DNA of 64,000 nt, taken from Hygrocybe punicea. Taxonomy: Eukaryota > Basidiomycota > Agaricomycetes > Agaricales > Hygrophoraceae. The notes beneath the pieces are model-generated. The model searched no databases, was not told the DNA's origin, and worked only from the letters and a program-made list of their open reading frames with translations. Each line of letters opens with the position of its first letter. Position 1 is the first letter of the stretch. Positions 33,761-45,862 of this stretch are shown piece by piece. The stretch covers positions 2,294,001 through 2,358,000 of the forward strand of contig OY744461.1 of NCBI GenBank assembly GCA_963556145.1. The letters are read 5' to 3'. The position numbers and the translations under genes are program-made.

Positions 33761-36299
33761 TCGATTTTTTTGTCAATCATGATTGAAATTTCATAAACCG
33801 GTGTTTTCCTAAGCTTCCCCTTCCCGCAGTAACTCCAGTTACCGGTCCGTCACATTACTTATGGAATGTATGCGCATCTGACAAAACAAATACACGGACA
33901 GGCACCAGCAGACCTTGACTAGGTTAATAATAATCACGCTGCGTGATGTATCCTACGAACTACGGTAACCCTCAGACTGCCAAACGATGCGACCCCTCTT
34001 CAAGCTTCAGGGCTTATCACGCAACTACCCCCCATCTACTTGTACGGGTCGAACTTTGAGGCCAAGTGTCGCCCTGACAAAATTCATCCGTACATCAAGC
34101 TGACATGAGTTTCGATGCAGCGAACACGGTGAGACCCGGCATTGGCTATAGCAGGGATCAAGCCCTGCTTCTTGCTGCCGGCATATCAGGGGAAATGAAA
34201 CGAGATGCCTAGGACCGCAGCTCAAAAGGAGGACCGAGAAGGGGCTCCAACAAAGAAAGATCATCGCCGATGTATCAACGATGGGTGGTTGAACGTGGGT
34301 TTTTAAAATAGGGCCTCAGAGTCTCAGACTAACAACAGTTGTATTTCAGTGGTGTGTTTCCCCTTGATCCATGTAAAACCGTCTCAGTTGAGTTACCTCT
34401 ACATCCAGTCGTTGCAAAACATATCCTCAACATGTCATGACCTTGAGTATTGCTTCCAGGCCAACGTCGCTCACGTCCGCCCGTCGGTCACAAGGCAACA
34501 ATGATCCGGAGTCAGAGCCGTTGTTCGCGGAACCATGAATATATTCCTTGATTCTTCTTGCAAGTTGCAGCGATCCTACACAACTGAAGTGAATGTATAA
34601 CTTTCGTAATTTTTTAGAGATCTGTACGATCATCATTGATTGAAGAAGTCTTGGTCATCGAACACCAAGTCGATCGCTAGCCCCCAGGTTCCGTGAGACA
34701 AGTAGACCACGTTCGAAACAATATAGTCGCGCTTTGCGAGGGCTTGGTGATTTTGATCACCGGGGAAGTTAGAACCCAGATTAGCGTGGCAGTTTTTCGT
34801 AAGATGGAGCCGGAAAACATATTCAAGTTCAGAAATCAAGACAAGGCCATCATGCGTCATGGATGGGCAGTCAATCGGGGACAGCAATGTGACTAAGATC
34901 CGGAACAGATTGATGTCGGGCCGAAGAGATACTAATGGACAAGTCGGCGAGAACCGTGATGGATCTAGGCTGGGATGGGGGGGTAGGGAGTGGGGCGCCA
35001 TGTTTGATTTTGACAGTAGGCAACAACATCACGATCGTCGGAACCAAGTGTCAACAAACACACAAACGAAACAGCATTAGCACCACGGCTGAGAAGACCG
35101 GGCGGAAAAAATGAGCGCACCGAATCTCTCTCTCTCTCACTGTCCAATATTTGCGGGCATCAAGTTCAACCTGCAAGCTATACCGGCAACAATGATCATA
35201 TCCATCACGGTCAACACGGAATGAGGGCTGAACTGCTGATGCCCGTTATGCCTTTAGCCGTTTCAAGGAAGATGCGGAGGATAATATAACCTGATGGAAC
35301 AAAAAAAAAACTTGTTTGCAGTGGATGGCAGTTCGTTCAGAGTAAAAGCGTTCTGCGTACAGCCGTCAATCTCCCCAAGCCCCCAAGCACTTGTCAAACC
35401 AGATATACACCTGTCAAGACAGCCCAACCGATCCACCAGACAAGAATGGAGATTCCAATAGGTAGCGTCTCTCTGTAGAGGAGGTGTCACAAAAAAAGTA
35501 ACCTAGAAGCATGTAAGGTTGCATTGCAACCCGTTTCACTGTTTCAGTGCTTCATGAGTGTGAGGATAAAGGACAGATTCCGCCAGTAGACGCCCATCAG
35601 GGGCGCATCAGCAAAAGTGCAATAAGTTTACCTTGCCTTACCTGGCAAGGCAAGGCTGACAAGTATCACCTGGACGACCTACTTATGGAGCCGCCTTACA
35701 TTGCAATCCCCGCACAAGATATAAAGGTAAGTTTCCACCAACATGGCTATTTTGACCATATTAGCAGCTGAATACAAGGTTCAACGACATTTTTGGTGCC
35801 ATCCCAGGACCACCGGGCAAGGCTGACAAGGTAAGCCTAGACCTGGTATTTTTATCTTACAAGGTTCCACCGTACAATGCAAGGGCAGGGATAGTGACGC
35901 CAGGTGTACCCGGCAGGGCAGAGGGTTTCAAGGCAATGTAACGAGCGTAAATCATTTCCATTCATTGCATTCATGAGATATTGCCACGAACATTCATTTC
36001 ATTTGAAAACGATCTACAAGTAACGATAGCCACAAAAACGAGGGCAGCGGTGACAACTGAACAATACGAGAACCGAGAGGTGACATGGGTATTCTCAGAC
36101 CAGTGGAAGAACGCGTCTGAAAGAGCAGTTAAGAACGAGGTTACGAGTCCACGAAAAGTGCAAGAGTCCATCGAGAAAGAGTCCATCTGTCAAGAGTGCA
36201 AGAGTCCGTCGAGAGTGCAAGAGTCCGTTGAGAGTGAGAGTCCATTGAGAGTGCGAGAGTTAGTGGACGTTGGAATTTTTGATCATCTGTGAATGATGT
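33761..36299. other. Long stretch without supported genes
   Basis: Frames of 60-120 codons occur on both strands but show no domains, splice pairs or homology I can recognise. The palindromic words GGCAAGGCAAGGCTGACAAG near 35645 and 35815 are direct repeats. A short microrepeat of about 19 bp (GAGAGTGCAAGAGTCCGTC and variants) runs at 36150-36262. Confidence 0.45.
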
Positions 36300-36335
36300 A
36301 GTCAACAACGGTATGGTGCAAACGCCTGCTGGAGA

Positions 36336-38093
36336 TTACCTTCTGTTTTTGCGGCTAGCCTTCTTCGCTTTCTTCGCTTTCTTGGCCGTAGCAGGGTTGT
36401 CCTCATCACTGTAATCAGCCTCAGGATCCAAGTACATCTCGTCCAATTCATCTGCGTTGAGTTCGGCAAGTTCTTGATCATCAAGCAGGAAATCGTCATC
36501 AGTCGGATGTAATGGAGCAGTACCGTTACCATCGTCAGGGTTGTCGTGAGTATTGATAGTTGAATGTAACGCAGCACGTTCCTGTTCTGCCTGGCGAAGA
36601 CGTCGTTGGGCAAAAATATCTGAAAGGTCATTTGACTCTGTGTTTGTAGTCGAGGATGAGCTTTGATGTTTTGTGCCGAAAACTTGACTGAATAGGAAAA
36701 TCAATGATAAAACGGAGGAACATGAATGAGAATTTGCCTGTTCCACCATGCCAGAGTTTCCAAACACCAATTGTCCTCAGGATCATCCTCGAAAAGAGCC
36801 ACAATAATATTAAAGAAATCTTCTTTATCAAATAAGCCGTCCTCGAGACGCCAATCATCCTCTGCAGAAAGGAACCAACGAGCCTACTGACAGATAAACA
36901 AAGCTATTTGCAATGATGAATGAAACGTACATGCAGAGCAGCATACGCAATCGTTCTCGGTGTAACAGCTTCGAGGCCATTGAGCTTGGCCTGACCGGCT
37001 TTGGTACGTCCTGTGCCAGGTGCATCTCTTACGGCAGATGATGGCGATGTAAAGATATGTCGCCATGTCTACCAAAGCAAAACGGGTATACAAAAACGAA
37101 AAACAGATGACGATAACCACGTACACGGACAAGCAGGGCACCACGGCAGAGGCCCTTGTCCATTTCAGCAGGATAATAGATGCCGTTTTCATATAGAAAC
37201 AGGGGAAAGTTGCTTGCGGTTACAGTCTTTCGCCCATCACTTAGTTTCTGTAGGAATCTGGAGGAAAACGACAATTAGCTGGTTCAGGTGGGATCTAGGT
37301 GGCATACGTTGCAGGATCAGCATCAAAGTCGGTTATATACTTGACTGGACACAATAAACGGCCTAGGGTCTGGTGGTTGAAGCCTCGTATGCCGGTTTTG
37401 CCACTTTTTGCGGGGATTGGAGGCTGGAGCACCTTCCCAAGACTGTCCAGTGCAACATAAGCGAGACCGTCTTCTCGTAAACTCCCACAGTCATCAGATC
37501 GTGCGTTTCCAAGGGCCTGGGTCATCTGTTTGCCAAGTTAGCATTCCGCTCAGTAACAAAGGTGCATATATGCACTATATAAAATCACTCACAATCTTTG
37601 CAAGCTCTTCGAGCTTCTCGGGGTACTTTTTGAACTTGCGCAGCATACTAGTAAACCCTGGAATTGACTTCGCAATGATGTTGTATACATGTATGTATTG
37701 CTGACGGCGTTTGGGACTGAGACTGAAGATTTTTTAATAATAATGGAATCAGAAAGTAAATGGGGTTTACGTGATCTCCTCATGTTCTTCATTCTCACTA
37801 ACTGGGTCTGGATTGTCGGATTGGATGCCTAATTCGAAAACTGAGTAAAAGTAGAGGAATGGATCATAACTCCGGCTGAGCCAGCGAGCAAGTTTGATGT
37901 ACGGGTCAAGTTGATTGGATCTAAAAGCTTGTTAGATTCTTCTTGCTGTCTAAGAAGCTCAGAGCGCGCACTTAGCTTTCTTCCTGTTCTTGGAATCTAA
38001 TGCTTGAAATAATGAACGCTTGCGTTTTTGTGGTGGAGACCTCGATTCCATGGTTTGCTGGCCTTCAGAATCCGAGTTTTGAGTACGGACCAT
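36336..38093 (-). CDS. DUF6698 family protein
   Basis: Seven exons read right to left give about 455 residues. The start at 38093 (MVRTQNSDSEG) is used; an in-frame Met lies at 38225. Basic N terminus PPQKRKR is a possible nuclear signal. The core shows LARWLSRSYDPFLYFYSVFELG, YIHVYNIIAKSIPGF, ARSDDCGSLREDGL, RGFNHQTLGRLLCP, SNFPLFLYENGIYYPAEMDKGLCRGALLV, HIFTSPSSA, GLEAVTPRTIAYAALHARWFLS and EDNWCLETLAWWN, which is the DUF6698 pattern. The tail is acidic (DDDFLLDDQELAELNADELDEMY) then lysine-rich (KKAKKAKKASRKNRR). Function unknown; family is expanded in mushrooms. It is divergent from the Plavaka transposase, with a gap of only 176 bp. Confidence 0.78.
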
Positions 38094-38269
38094 AGTCAGG
38101 CAAGGTGTGGTAAGGAAATGAGGAATGAGGTTATGTGATATCTTGCAATTGAACTCTGACGCGTCGAAGTCATCTGAGTCATGTGACATGAAGATATCGG
38201 GCTGGTCACCGTCAACATTCCCCAAGCAAGGGAATGGCTTATAGAAATTGGCTTGTACTCCTTTTTTTC
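38094..38269. promoter_or_regulatory. Short divergent promoter between DUF6698 and Plavaka genes
   Basis: Only 176 bp separate the chosen start codons. If the upstream in-frame Met codons (38225 minus and 38234 plus) are used, the gap shrinks to 8 bp, which favours the internal starts chosen here. A shared promoter is inferred; no clean TATA box is seen. Confidence 0.4.
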
Positions 38270-41200
38270 ATGGCTTTGATATGCTCTTCATGTAAACAGC
38301 AATTCAAGAACAACCAGGGACTCACCAAGCACCGGAACACATGTGCAAAAGCTCGTCCAAAGATCACACAGCTTCTCCAGGAACAAGAAGACCGGCTTGA
38401 GCATAGACGTGCAGCCAAAATAGCACGCAGACAGGCAGATGATGTTGCACGAGAGTCTCAGGCTTTGGCTGGAAGGAACCATGAGGTAAGACATGCTCCT
38501 TGCGAATTCAAGTTGCTTGATGTATTGCGACATCATAGATCATCGATGAAGCACCACTTCCCGAGGTTGATGTAGATGTTCATATGGAATTTCAAATCCC
38601 AGCGACCTCATCTGGCCGTCGCCGCAGGTTTCCTAGACGTTTCAAAGATCACCTTCCATATTCATCGGTACAGTTGCCCCACATGCCTGCACCAATTCCA
38701 CGCCCTCTCCCAGAACCAGTTCAAGCACCACAGCCTCGCGAACCATCCCCAGAACAACCATTTGCACCAACTTTCATTGAAACAGAACGAAACGAATTTG
38801 GACTTTATAGAGCGTATCCGAACATGCCGTCTTCGGAGCCAGATGTGGACATCTCATTAGACGTTCTCTGTGATAGTCCTGGGTTGGCTACAGCTGGGCA
38901 CACAGATCATAACTGGTGGTCAGGATTAGGGTCATCATTCTCGGGTGCAATTGACAATATCTTCACACCCTTCCAAAATGCGACGACATTTCGGCTCATG
39001 GACTGGTTTTATGGTGGAACTAGTTCCAAATCCATTGCAGATTTAGACTCTTTGGTCAACAATGTTATCCTTGCTGAGGATTTTAACACCAGCCACCTTG
39101 CCGACTTCAGTGCAAAACGGGAGTTGGACAGGCTTGACGTGTACGCAGATCATCCGGACTTGTCAATCAAAGATGGCTGGAATGAGACGTCGGTGTTTTT
39201 ACGGTTACCAGCTACTCACGTCAAAAATCGCTCAGAAGACACCGCACCTCAATTCGAGGTCAAGGGCGTATTTTATCGCCGCTTACTTGAAGTCATCAAG
39301 GCCGCTTTTCAAGACACGACGGCAAAAGCATTCCACTATACACCATTCCGACTCTTTTGGCAACCTGACCATAAGCCTCCCCAGCGTGTCATCAGCGAGC
39401 TGTACAACTCTGATGCCTTCTTAGACGAACATGTCAAAATAATGGCCAAAAATCAGAAGTCGGGCTGTACTTTAGAGACAACCATTGCCGCTATCATGGT
39501 CTGGTCCGATGCGACACATTTGGCCAGCTTTGGAACCGCATCCCTGTGGCCAATCTATGCATTTTTTGGCAATCAATCCAAGTACACACGAGGTAAACCG
39601 ACATCATTTGCGGCCCACCACCTGGCATATATCCCTTCGGTATGTCCGTCTCATCCATATACCAAACTTGACCTGATGTATATAAAACAGCTCCCCGATA
39701 CAATACAAGATGTCTATCAATCTATATTTGGTCAAAGTGCGACTGCAGCGGTCCTTACTTTCCTGAAACGAGAACTCATGCACAAAATCTGGGCCCTTCT
39801 ACTCGACCCCACTTTCATGCATGCGTATGTGCATGGAATCATTATCAAATGTGCCGATGGTATACTACGCCGTGTGTTTCCTCGATTTTTCACCTATTCT
39901 GCTGACTACCCTGAAAAGTAAGTTCCCCACGGGATAATCGCAGGTACTGGTCCTTATTAACAAGTCTGGCATTAGAGTGCTTCTCACATCAATCAAATCA
40001 CTCGGGAAATGTCCATGCCCACGTTGTCTTATTCAAAAGGATCAAATCGATGCTTTAGGTACAACAGCAGATAGGCAACGGCGTAATAAAACACGCAAAG
40101 ATGACGCACATAGATGGAACAACATTAAGATGGTTCGTACATGGATTTTTGAAAAGGGGTACTCTCTTGTTGGAAAGGCTGTTGAGCGGGTACTTGGAAT
40201 GACATCGTCTGTTCCTGTCCTGGTGAGATAACATATTTTGGTTATAATTCAACATACTGACGAGAGCCTTATTCAGAATGCTTTTTCTGCGGCTTTCTCA
40301 GGACTTGATTTCAACTTCTACACAATGTTCGTACCCGACTTACTTCATGAATTTGAGCTGGGCGTTTGGAAAGCAGTTTTCACACACCTTATCCGGCTTC
40401 TTTATGCATCTGGAAATGATGCAATTCAGAATTTAAATCAACGGTATTTATTCTTTTCTTAAACGATGAGGATTCATATGCAACTAATGTTCCAACATGG
40501 CAAAAGGTTCCGGCAAGTACCCACATTTGGACGAACAACAATACGTCGCTTTAGTAAGAATGCATCTGCCATGAAGAAGCTGGCTGGTCGGGATTTTGAA
40601 GACTTGCTGCAGGTGTGGTTCCGTCGCCATTATGAGATTATCCATTAATATGTACTTCCACAGTGCTCAATACCAGTTTTTGAGGGATTGCTGCCTTCAC
40701 CTCACAATGAAATCGTTCTAGATTTGCTGTTCGTCCTTGCAACGTGGCATGCACATGCCAAGCTTCGCTTGCATACTGAGAAGACCCTTGCATTATTTGA
40801 TGCAACCACAACAGAACTCGGCCGGATTCTACGTGAATTTGTCAGCAAAACCTGCGCAGCATTCAACACGCGTGAGCTTCCACGAGAGGAGGCTGCACGA
40901 GGACGGCGTAATGCAGCAATGAGAGGGAAAGGATCATCGAAGGGAAAGGGAAAGGGAAAGGGAAAGGGAAAGGGAAAGGGAAAGGGAAAGGAAAAGGAAA
41001 ATGCACGAAGCGAACCAAAGGCCAAGACTTTCAACCTTTTTACGTACAAGTTGCATGCACTTGGTGACTATCTCATGGCAATCTGGTGTTATGGGACGAC
41101 GGACAACTACAATACGCAAGTGGTATGTTCTGAATCAAATTATATGATCTCGCTGATCCCAGCTCAAGGGAGAGCTTGAACATCGACGAGTTAAACGTTT

Positions 41201-42610
41201 CTATGCACGTACCAACAAAGTTCAGTTCGAATGGCAGATCACCAAGCACCAGCGTCGTGAGCGAATCTTACGGAAAATTCGCATCCGAAGCCAAGCAGCT
41301 GCAAGGGCAAAACTTGGAGCTGATGGTCTCTCAACCTCATCAAGCAAGAAACAGCGGCGCAACGCTGCTGTGCCATTCGAGGAGTCAGATCCACTGCCAT
41401 ATACAATGCCTACGGCCCACTACCATGTATCGGAGGCTATACGCCATGCTGAAAACATCACCGGCTGGCTCACAGCAAATCAAGGCGATCCAGCAACAAC
41501 AGTGTGTAGATTGTCTCGTTGATATAATTGATTTTAATATGCCACTATAGGAGTTTCTGCCCCGACTCAAGGACCATATCCTGAGCCGCCTCTCAGGTAC
41601 TAGTTTTGACGGTGATGAGCAGACATTTTCAGACGATGAACGGGCCTCGGTGATCTTCGTCAACAACCGGTTATATCGACATAAGGTTCTCCGAATTAAT
41701 TACACCACCTATGATTTGCGGCGCTCTCAAGATTCTCTTAATCCTCGCACTCATTCCGATGTAATGGTTTTGTCACACGAAGACCCAGATGATGACAATG
41801 ATCCTCATCCCTATTGGTATGCTCGGATCATTGGTATCTTTCATGCCCAGGTGCGCCATGTTGGCCCAAATTCAAGATCACCAGAGACGCAGAAAATGGA
41901 TTTTCTGTGGGTAAGGTGGTTTGGCCGAGACCTCACTCATCCGACAGGTTTTGAGGCAAGGCGGCTTCATCGCTTGGGATTTCTACCATCAAACACTATC
42001 GATGCATTTGGATTCCTGGATCCAAATGAGGTCGTTCGAGGTGTACACCTCATACCTGCATTTGCATATGGCCATACATCCGATCTCCTTGGGCCATCCA
42101 TTGCTCGCCAGCCCAGCGAGAACGACGAGGATTGGGTGTATTACTATGTTTCTATGTATGTGACTGACTTCCGACCCATCATCATGCTCACATGCCATAT
42201 AAAGGTTTGTTGACCGCGACATGTTCATGCGGTACCTTGGCAGCGGCATTGGCCATAAATCAACATGGCCCTCATCAGACAGACAACAATCACAAGACCA
42301 TGACGACGATCAGGTGCATGAAGACAACTTGGGAAATGACGACGAACCTGAGGATGGCCAAGCTTTTAATGACGCTGTCGAAGGGGGGGTAATTGAACTT
42401 GGAGACGATGATGAAGAAAACTACAATGAAGATTTAGATCAAGGTGATTCTGATGAAGAACACGACTATGGATATGTCAATGATGTAGACGTGGACAACG
42501 ATGATGACGAAAATGGGGAAACAGACGAGGATGAGGACTTGGGACCAGAGGACGGTGAGGATAACTGGGAGGCCGATGAGTGGGAGGTTGAAGGGTATGC
42601 GCCGATGTAA
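38270..42610 (+). CDS. Plavaka-type (CACTA-like) DDE transposase, complete
   Basis: Ten exons: 38270-38485, 38539-39639, 39691-39917, 39976-40222, 40277-40443, 40507-40612, 40664-41122, 41169-41501, 41551-42155 and 42205-42610. All junctions are canonical and in phase, giving about 1288 residues. The N terminus is a C2HC zinc finger (CSSCKQQF...LTKHRNTC). Then come FRLMDWFYGG, WNETSVFLRLPA, KGVFYRRLLEVIKAAF, FRLFWQPD, MVWSDATHLASFGTASLWPIYAFFGNQSKY (first catalytic Asp region), AHHLAYIPSLPD, CPCPRCLI, PDLLHEFELGVWK (second Asp) and GELEHRRVKRFYARTNK (Glu). A Gly-Lys hexamer-repeat linker and a long Asp/Glu tail follow. It mediates cut-and-paste transposition. I could not identify its terminal repeats. 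Intactness suggests recent activity. Confidence 0.88.
40941..40990 (+). repeat. AAAGGG hexamer array inside the transposase gene
   Basis: About eight copies of AAAGGG in frame encode alternating Lys and Gly, forming a basic linker in exon 7 of the Plavaka gene. The array length is divisible by three, so expansion or loss keeps the frame. Confidence 0.9.
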
Positions 42611-43768
42611 CGTTCTCGTGATATGCTGTTCCCCCTTCTGCAATAGTGATTTCTCTTATGTACCAAAGATGCCCGTCAATCCCATTCCATGTATTGTACT
42701 ATGAACATGTTTATACATGGGAAACTTCCATTATGTCGTCGCCTACTTTGCAAACTTGTGCCCAACATGGCCGGGACCTTACCCTGAGTTGACCATCTTA
42801 CAACCCACCTTGCAAACTCTCGGCAAAGATCCTGGATCCCTCCCAATCTCCACCCAGATCGCCATAGAATACCATGTTACGCCCAAGATGTTCACTGCCA
42901 TCCCCGACCTTGAGAGGTGTGACCAACACGGCCGGAGATTACCGGTCCGACCTGCCAAGGTCTAGATATTGCACTTTTGCTGATGGGATAATCGATAAGA
43001 TAGGTGAACGTCAAACCCCTGAGTATGACAAGTTTGTTTTACGATAGATATGAAGACTGACAGAAAATGAGTAAGCCAACTGGTGCCAAGGGGACTCGGA
43101 AGATCAAGCGCTCCTGAGATAACTAGATCACTTTCCGCGGAACACAGAAACAAAGGGACCAGGGAAGCAACGGACTGGCAACGGACTGGCAAGCCGCAAA
43201 AATAATAAATATTTATTCCTTTTCCTCCACGACAGACACCGTTGTCAAAGGAAGTACAGCAGCATAAGCTTTCACATGAAACCAGATCTAGCCTTTCCCC
43301 ATCTTGCTGGTGGCGTCTGATGTGGAGCACGGTTCTAGGCTGAAGCCAAATTTTGGCCCAGATTACAACTTCTTTGAAGATTGTCCACCTTCCTCAGATC
43401 TCCGAGTCAGACCCAATCGAATTGACTATACGATGATTACACGAGTTCCTATTTTTTTTCCTTCTAAAGTCGATAACTGTACAAATAAAGAAAACGCACA
43501 CACACGGCGAAGAAGCGAATTTGCGACGATTAGCAAGTAGTACTAGTAGTAGGGGGGTTCAGAAAGTAGCAGCAGGTTGAATGAGCGAAGCCAAAAAAAA
43601 AAATTACTTGTTTACACAAATGTTCAACTTTTTTTTTGTTTGTATTTGGATAAGTTAGCTTTTGCAGGGTGTCGGTAAGGCTGTGCGATTTGTCCGAAAT
43701 GCGGCTATCCACCTGCGGAAATGCTCCACCGGAGAACGTCAACAGGCGCGGGGGGTTGGGGGGGTCTC
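42611..43768. other. No gene supported
   Basis: Two small frames (42717-42965 plus, 42962-43330 minus) lack known domains. A 42750-42950 stretch mentions repeated CTTGCAAACT and AACACGGCCGG words, possibly the subterminal part of the Plavaka element, but no terminal inverted repeat could be matched on the left side. Confidence 0.4.
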
Positions 43769-44464
43769 TCATGCGACATTCAGCGCCCAAACGTCTGGCC
43801 CCACTGGCGTCCTCGAGAGTCCCAGGAACCGGGTCCTGCCCATCAAGAAATCAACCCGTTTGACACCCTTTCTCTTCTCCTCCTCGTGCGCCACATGATC
43901 CGCGATACGAACGAAGCGGTGCTCATATGCAGCGTTCACCCTGTGCTTATCTTCGTGTGATGGCAACGAATTGTATTCGTCAGGGTGGACAGCCAGGCGC
44001 AGGGCACGGTACAGCGTCGATAACACGTCTGCGACGGTTACGAATGCATCGGGTTTGGGCGAGTAGGGCGATACGACGATCGGCCAGGGGAGGTCAGGAA
44101 ACGTGAGTGAGAGCAAAGGGAGAGGAGGGACGACGGCTGGTTCGGGGAGTAAGTGAAGGTGTGGTGCGGTAATGAACGTAGGCGGGAGCGAAATGTCGTA
44201 GTCGATCGCTGGGCTACTAGTAAGATTGAACTGCAGTATAGGGTTGAGCTCGGGAAGTATCTCTGATGCTACCGGAAACGGCTCAGGTTCCAGTGAGAGC
44301 GGTGGTCCCTCGTCGGGCGTGCTGACCTGCTTGAGAGGTGGTGGTGGTGGTGGTGGTGGTGAACATGGGGGCAACGATGATGTATCTTGAAACGGGGATG
44401 GCGTTGCGGGTAAAGGCGAATATAGAAGGTTCATCTCGGCGAAACGAACGTGCTTGCCTGGCAT
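43769..44464 (-). CDS. DUF6699 domain protein
   Basis: A single exon of 231 residues starts at MPGKHVRFAEMNLLYSP (44464); the longer upstream frame is only promoter sequence, as a (TA)n box lies 76 bp before this ATG. After a proline-rich linker with an eight-Pro run come DYDISLPPTFITAPHLHLL, LPWPIVVSPYSPKPDAFVTVADVLSTLYRALRLAV, RVNAAYEHRFVRIADHVAHEEEKRKGVKRVDFLMGRTRFLGLS and DVWALNV, which define the family. Function unknown. It is a tandem paralogue of the gene at 45182 and more distantly of the two at 17-19 kb. Confidence 0.87.
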   Translation of the reverse strand: MPGKHVRFAEMNLLYSPLPATPSPFQDTSSLPPCSPPPPPPPPLKQVSTPDEGPPLSLEPEPFPVASEILPELNPILQFNLTSSPAIDYDISLPPTFITAPHLHLLPEPAVVPPLPLLSLTFPDLPWPIVVSPYSPKPDAFVTVADVLSTLYRALRLAVHPDEYNSLPSHEDKHRVNAAYEHRFVRIADHVAHEEEKRKGVKRVDFLMGRTRFLGLSRTPVGPDVWALNVA

Positions 44465-45181
44465 TCTGGAGGTCGAGATAACGAAGGATGGTGGTTGAGC
44501 GATAACGGTAGGAGGAGTACGACCATATATACGTATGTGTATATATATATATATATATAGGGCCGCGCCAACTGAGCGCGCGCCCAGGATTTGTGCGGTG
44601 TCAGAGCAAATGTGATTTGTCGGACAAAAGCATCCCCCCATCAAGCAAAGGCTGATCGTCACCTCCCAACCGCACGTTTCCTGTCCGATAAATCCGCCTT
44701 CTCACGGAAGGTACTTGGCTTTTGGCCGTCCACGTGGCCGGTGTATTATCAAGATTCTGGAGGAGGGGACAAAACTTGAAGCCGACGAAGGGGGGGACGG
44801 CTGGTTCCCTTCATTTCCGAGCCAAAAGTTGACCCTGCGGAATCAAAATGGCGGAGACGGGCTGTCAGCGAAGCGGCGATTGAAGTATACTCCGTCTTGG
44901 ATGCTAGTGGCTTTCTCGATCCTGGAAATTGGCAGTCCCATAAGGCTGTGTGACAACTAATCATGGGGGCAAAACGATTATTTGGCGGTATTTGGCTAAA
45001 CCCTCGATATCAAGCACGGACAAACAGACTTATCAAAAATAATAATATTCATATGATTGAACGAATATTCGTGGTGGAGAAGAATGTTAATAAGCAAAAA
45101 AATGTCGTGCCTGTCCCCAGATCCACATCGCCCAAATTTAAATCAAGTACGAAGTATGAACCACAAACAAAATCACCATAA
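44465..45181. promoter_or_regulatory. Promoter of DUF6699 gene with TA microsatellite
   Basis: A pure (TA) run of about ten units at 44540-44559 is in the position of a TATA box for the minus-strand gene starting at 44464. The remainder to 45181 holds no supported gene. Confidence 0.5.
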
Positions 45182-45862
45182 TCAGAAAACGTTGAGGACC
45201 AAAACATCTGATTGCGTCCCCATTCTAGAAAGCCCCAAGAAACGCGTGTGACCCATGAGAAAGTCAACCTTTTTGACTCCAATGCACCTCTCCGTCTCGC
45301 GCGCTCGCCAGTCGGGGATTGCCGCTACGCGATGCTCATAAGCCGCGTTCACCCGAAATGTTACCTCATCGGATAGCAGGCTGGCCAATTCGTCCCGTGT
45401 GGCAGCGAGGCCGAATGTACGGTGCAGTGTGACAAGGACATCTGACACCGTGACACATTTATTCAGCTTATGAGAGGATGGGAGTATCGTCATGGACCAC
45501 GGGAGGTACGGCGAGGTGACGGTGATGCATGGCAGGGGCGGGTTTGTGGCGGGCTCTGAGAGTGTGCGGAGGGCGAGGGCACGATGTTCGGGTAGAGAAG
45601 TGATGGTTGAAGGGTGGAGCAGGAGGTCAAAGCTGACGGTAGGTTTACACGAAAACCTGAGGATGGGATTGATTGACACAGGTATCCGATGACAGTGGTC
45701 GCCGTGGTCGCACACTATGGGAAGTGGTGCACGCGAGTACGGAGAGCCCGCGTGGTTGAGAGGTGGGGGTGTCAGTGGTGGAGAATGGGGGAGAGCGTCA
45801 GTGATTGTGTAGGGTGATGGTGGTGCTCGGGGGCTTTGTCGTCTTGAACTATTGGCTGTCAT
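45182..45862 (-). CDS. DUF6699 domain protein
   Basis: A single exon of 226 residues. N terminus MTANSSRRQSPRAPPSP is Ser/Pro-rich; the canonical KxVRFA leader seen in its neighbours is missing. The domain is complete: FDLLLHPSTITSLPEHRALALR, LPWSMTILPSSHKLNKCVTVSDVLVTLHRTFGL, RVNAAYEHRVAAIPDWRARETERCIGVKKVDFLMGHTRFLGLS and DVLVLNV. A TATATATA box (45915-45923) lies about 55 bp before the start. It points the same way as the copy at 43769. Function unknown. Confidence 0.87.
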   Translation of the reverse strand: MTANSSRRQSPRAPPSPYTITDALPHSPPLTPPPLNHAGSPYSRAPLPIVCDHGDHCHRIPVSINPILRFSCKPTVSFDLLLHPSTITSLPEHRALALRTLSEPATNPPLPCITVTSPYLPWSMTILPSSHKLNKCVTVSDVLVTLHRTFGLAATRDELASLLSDEVTFRVNAAYEHRVAAIPDWRARETERCIGVKKVDFLMGHTRFLGLSRMGTQSDVLVLNVF

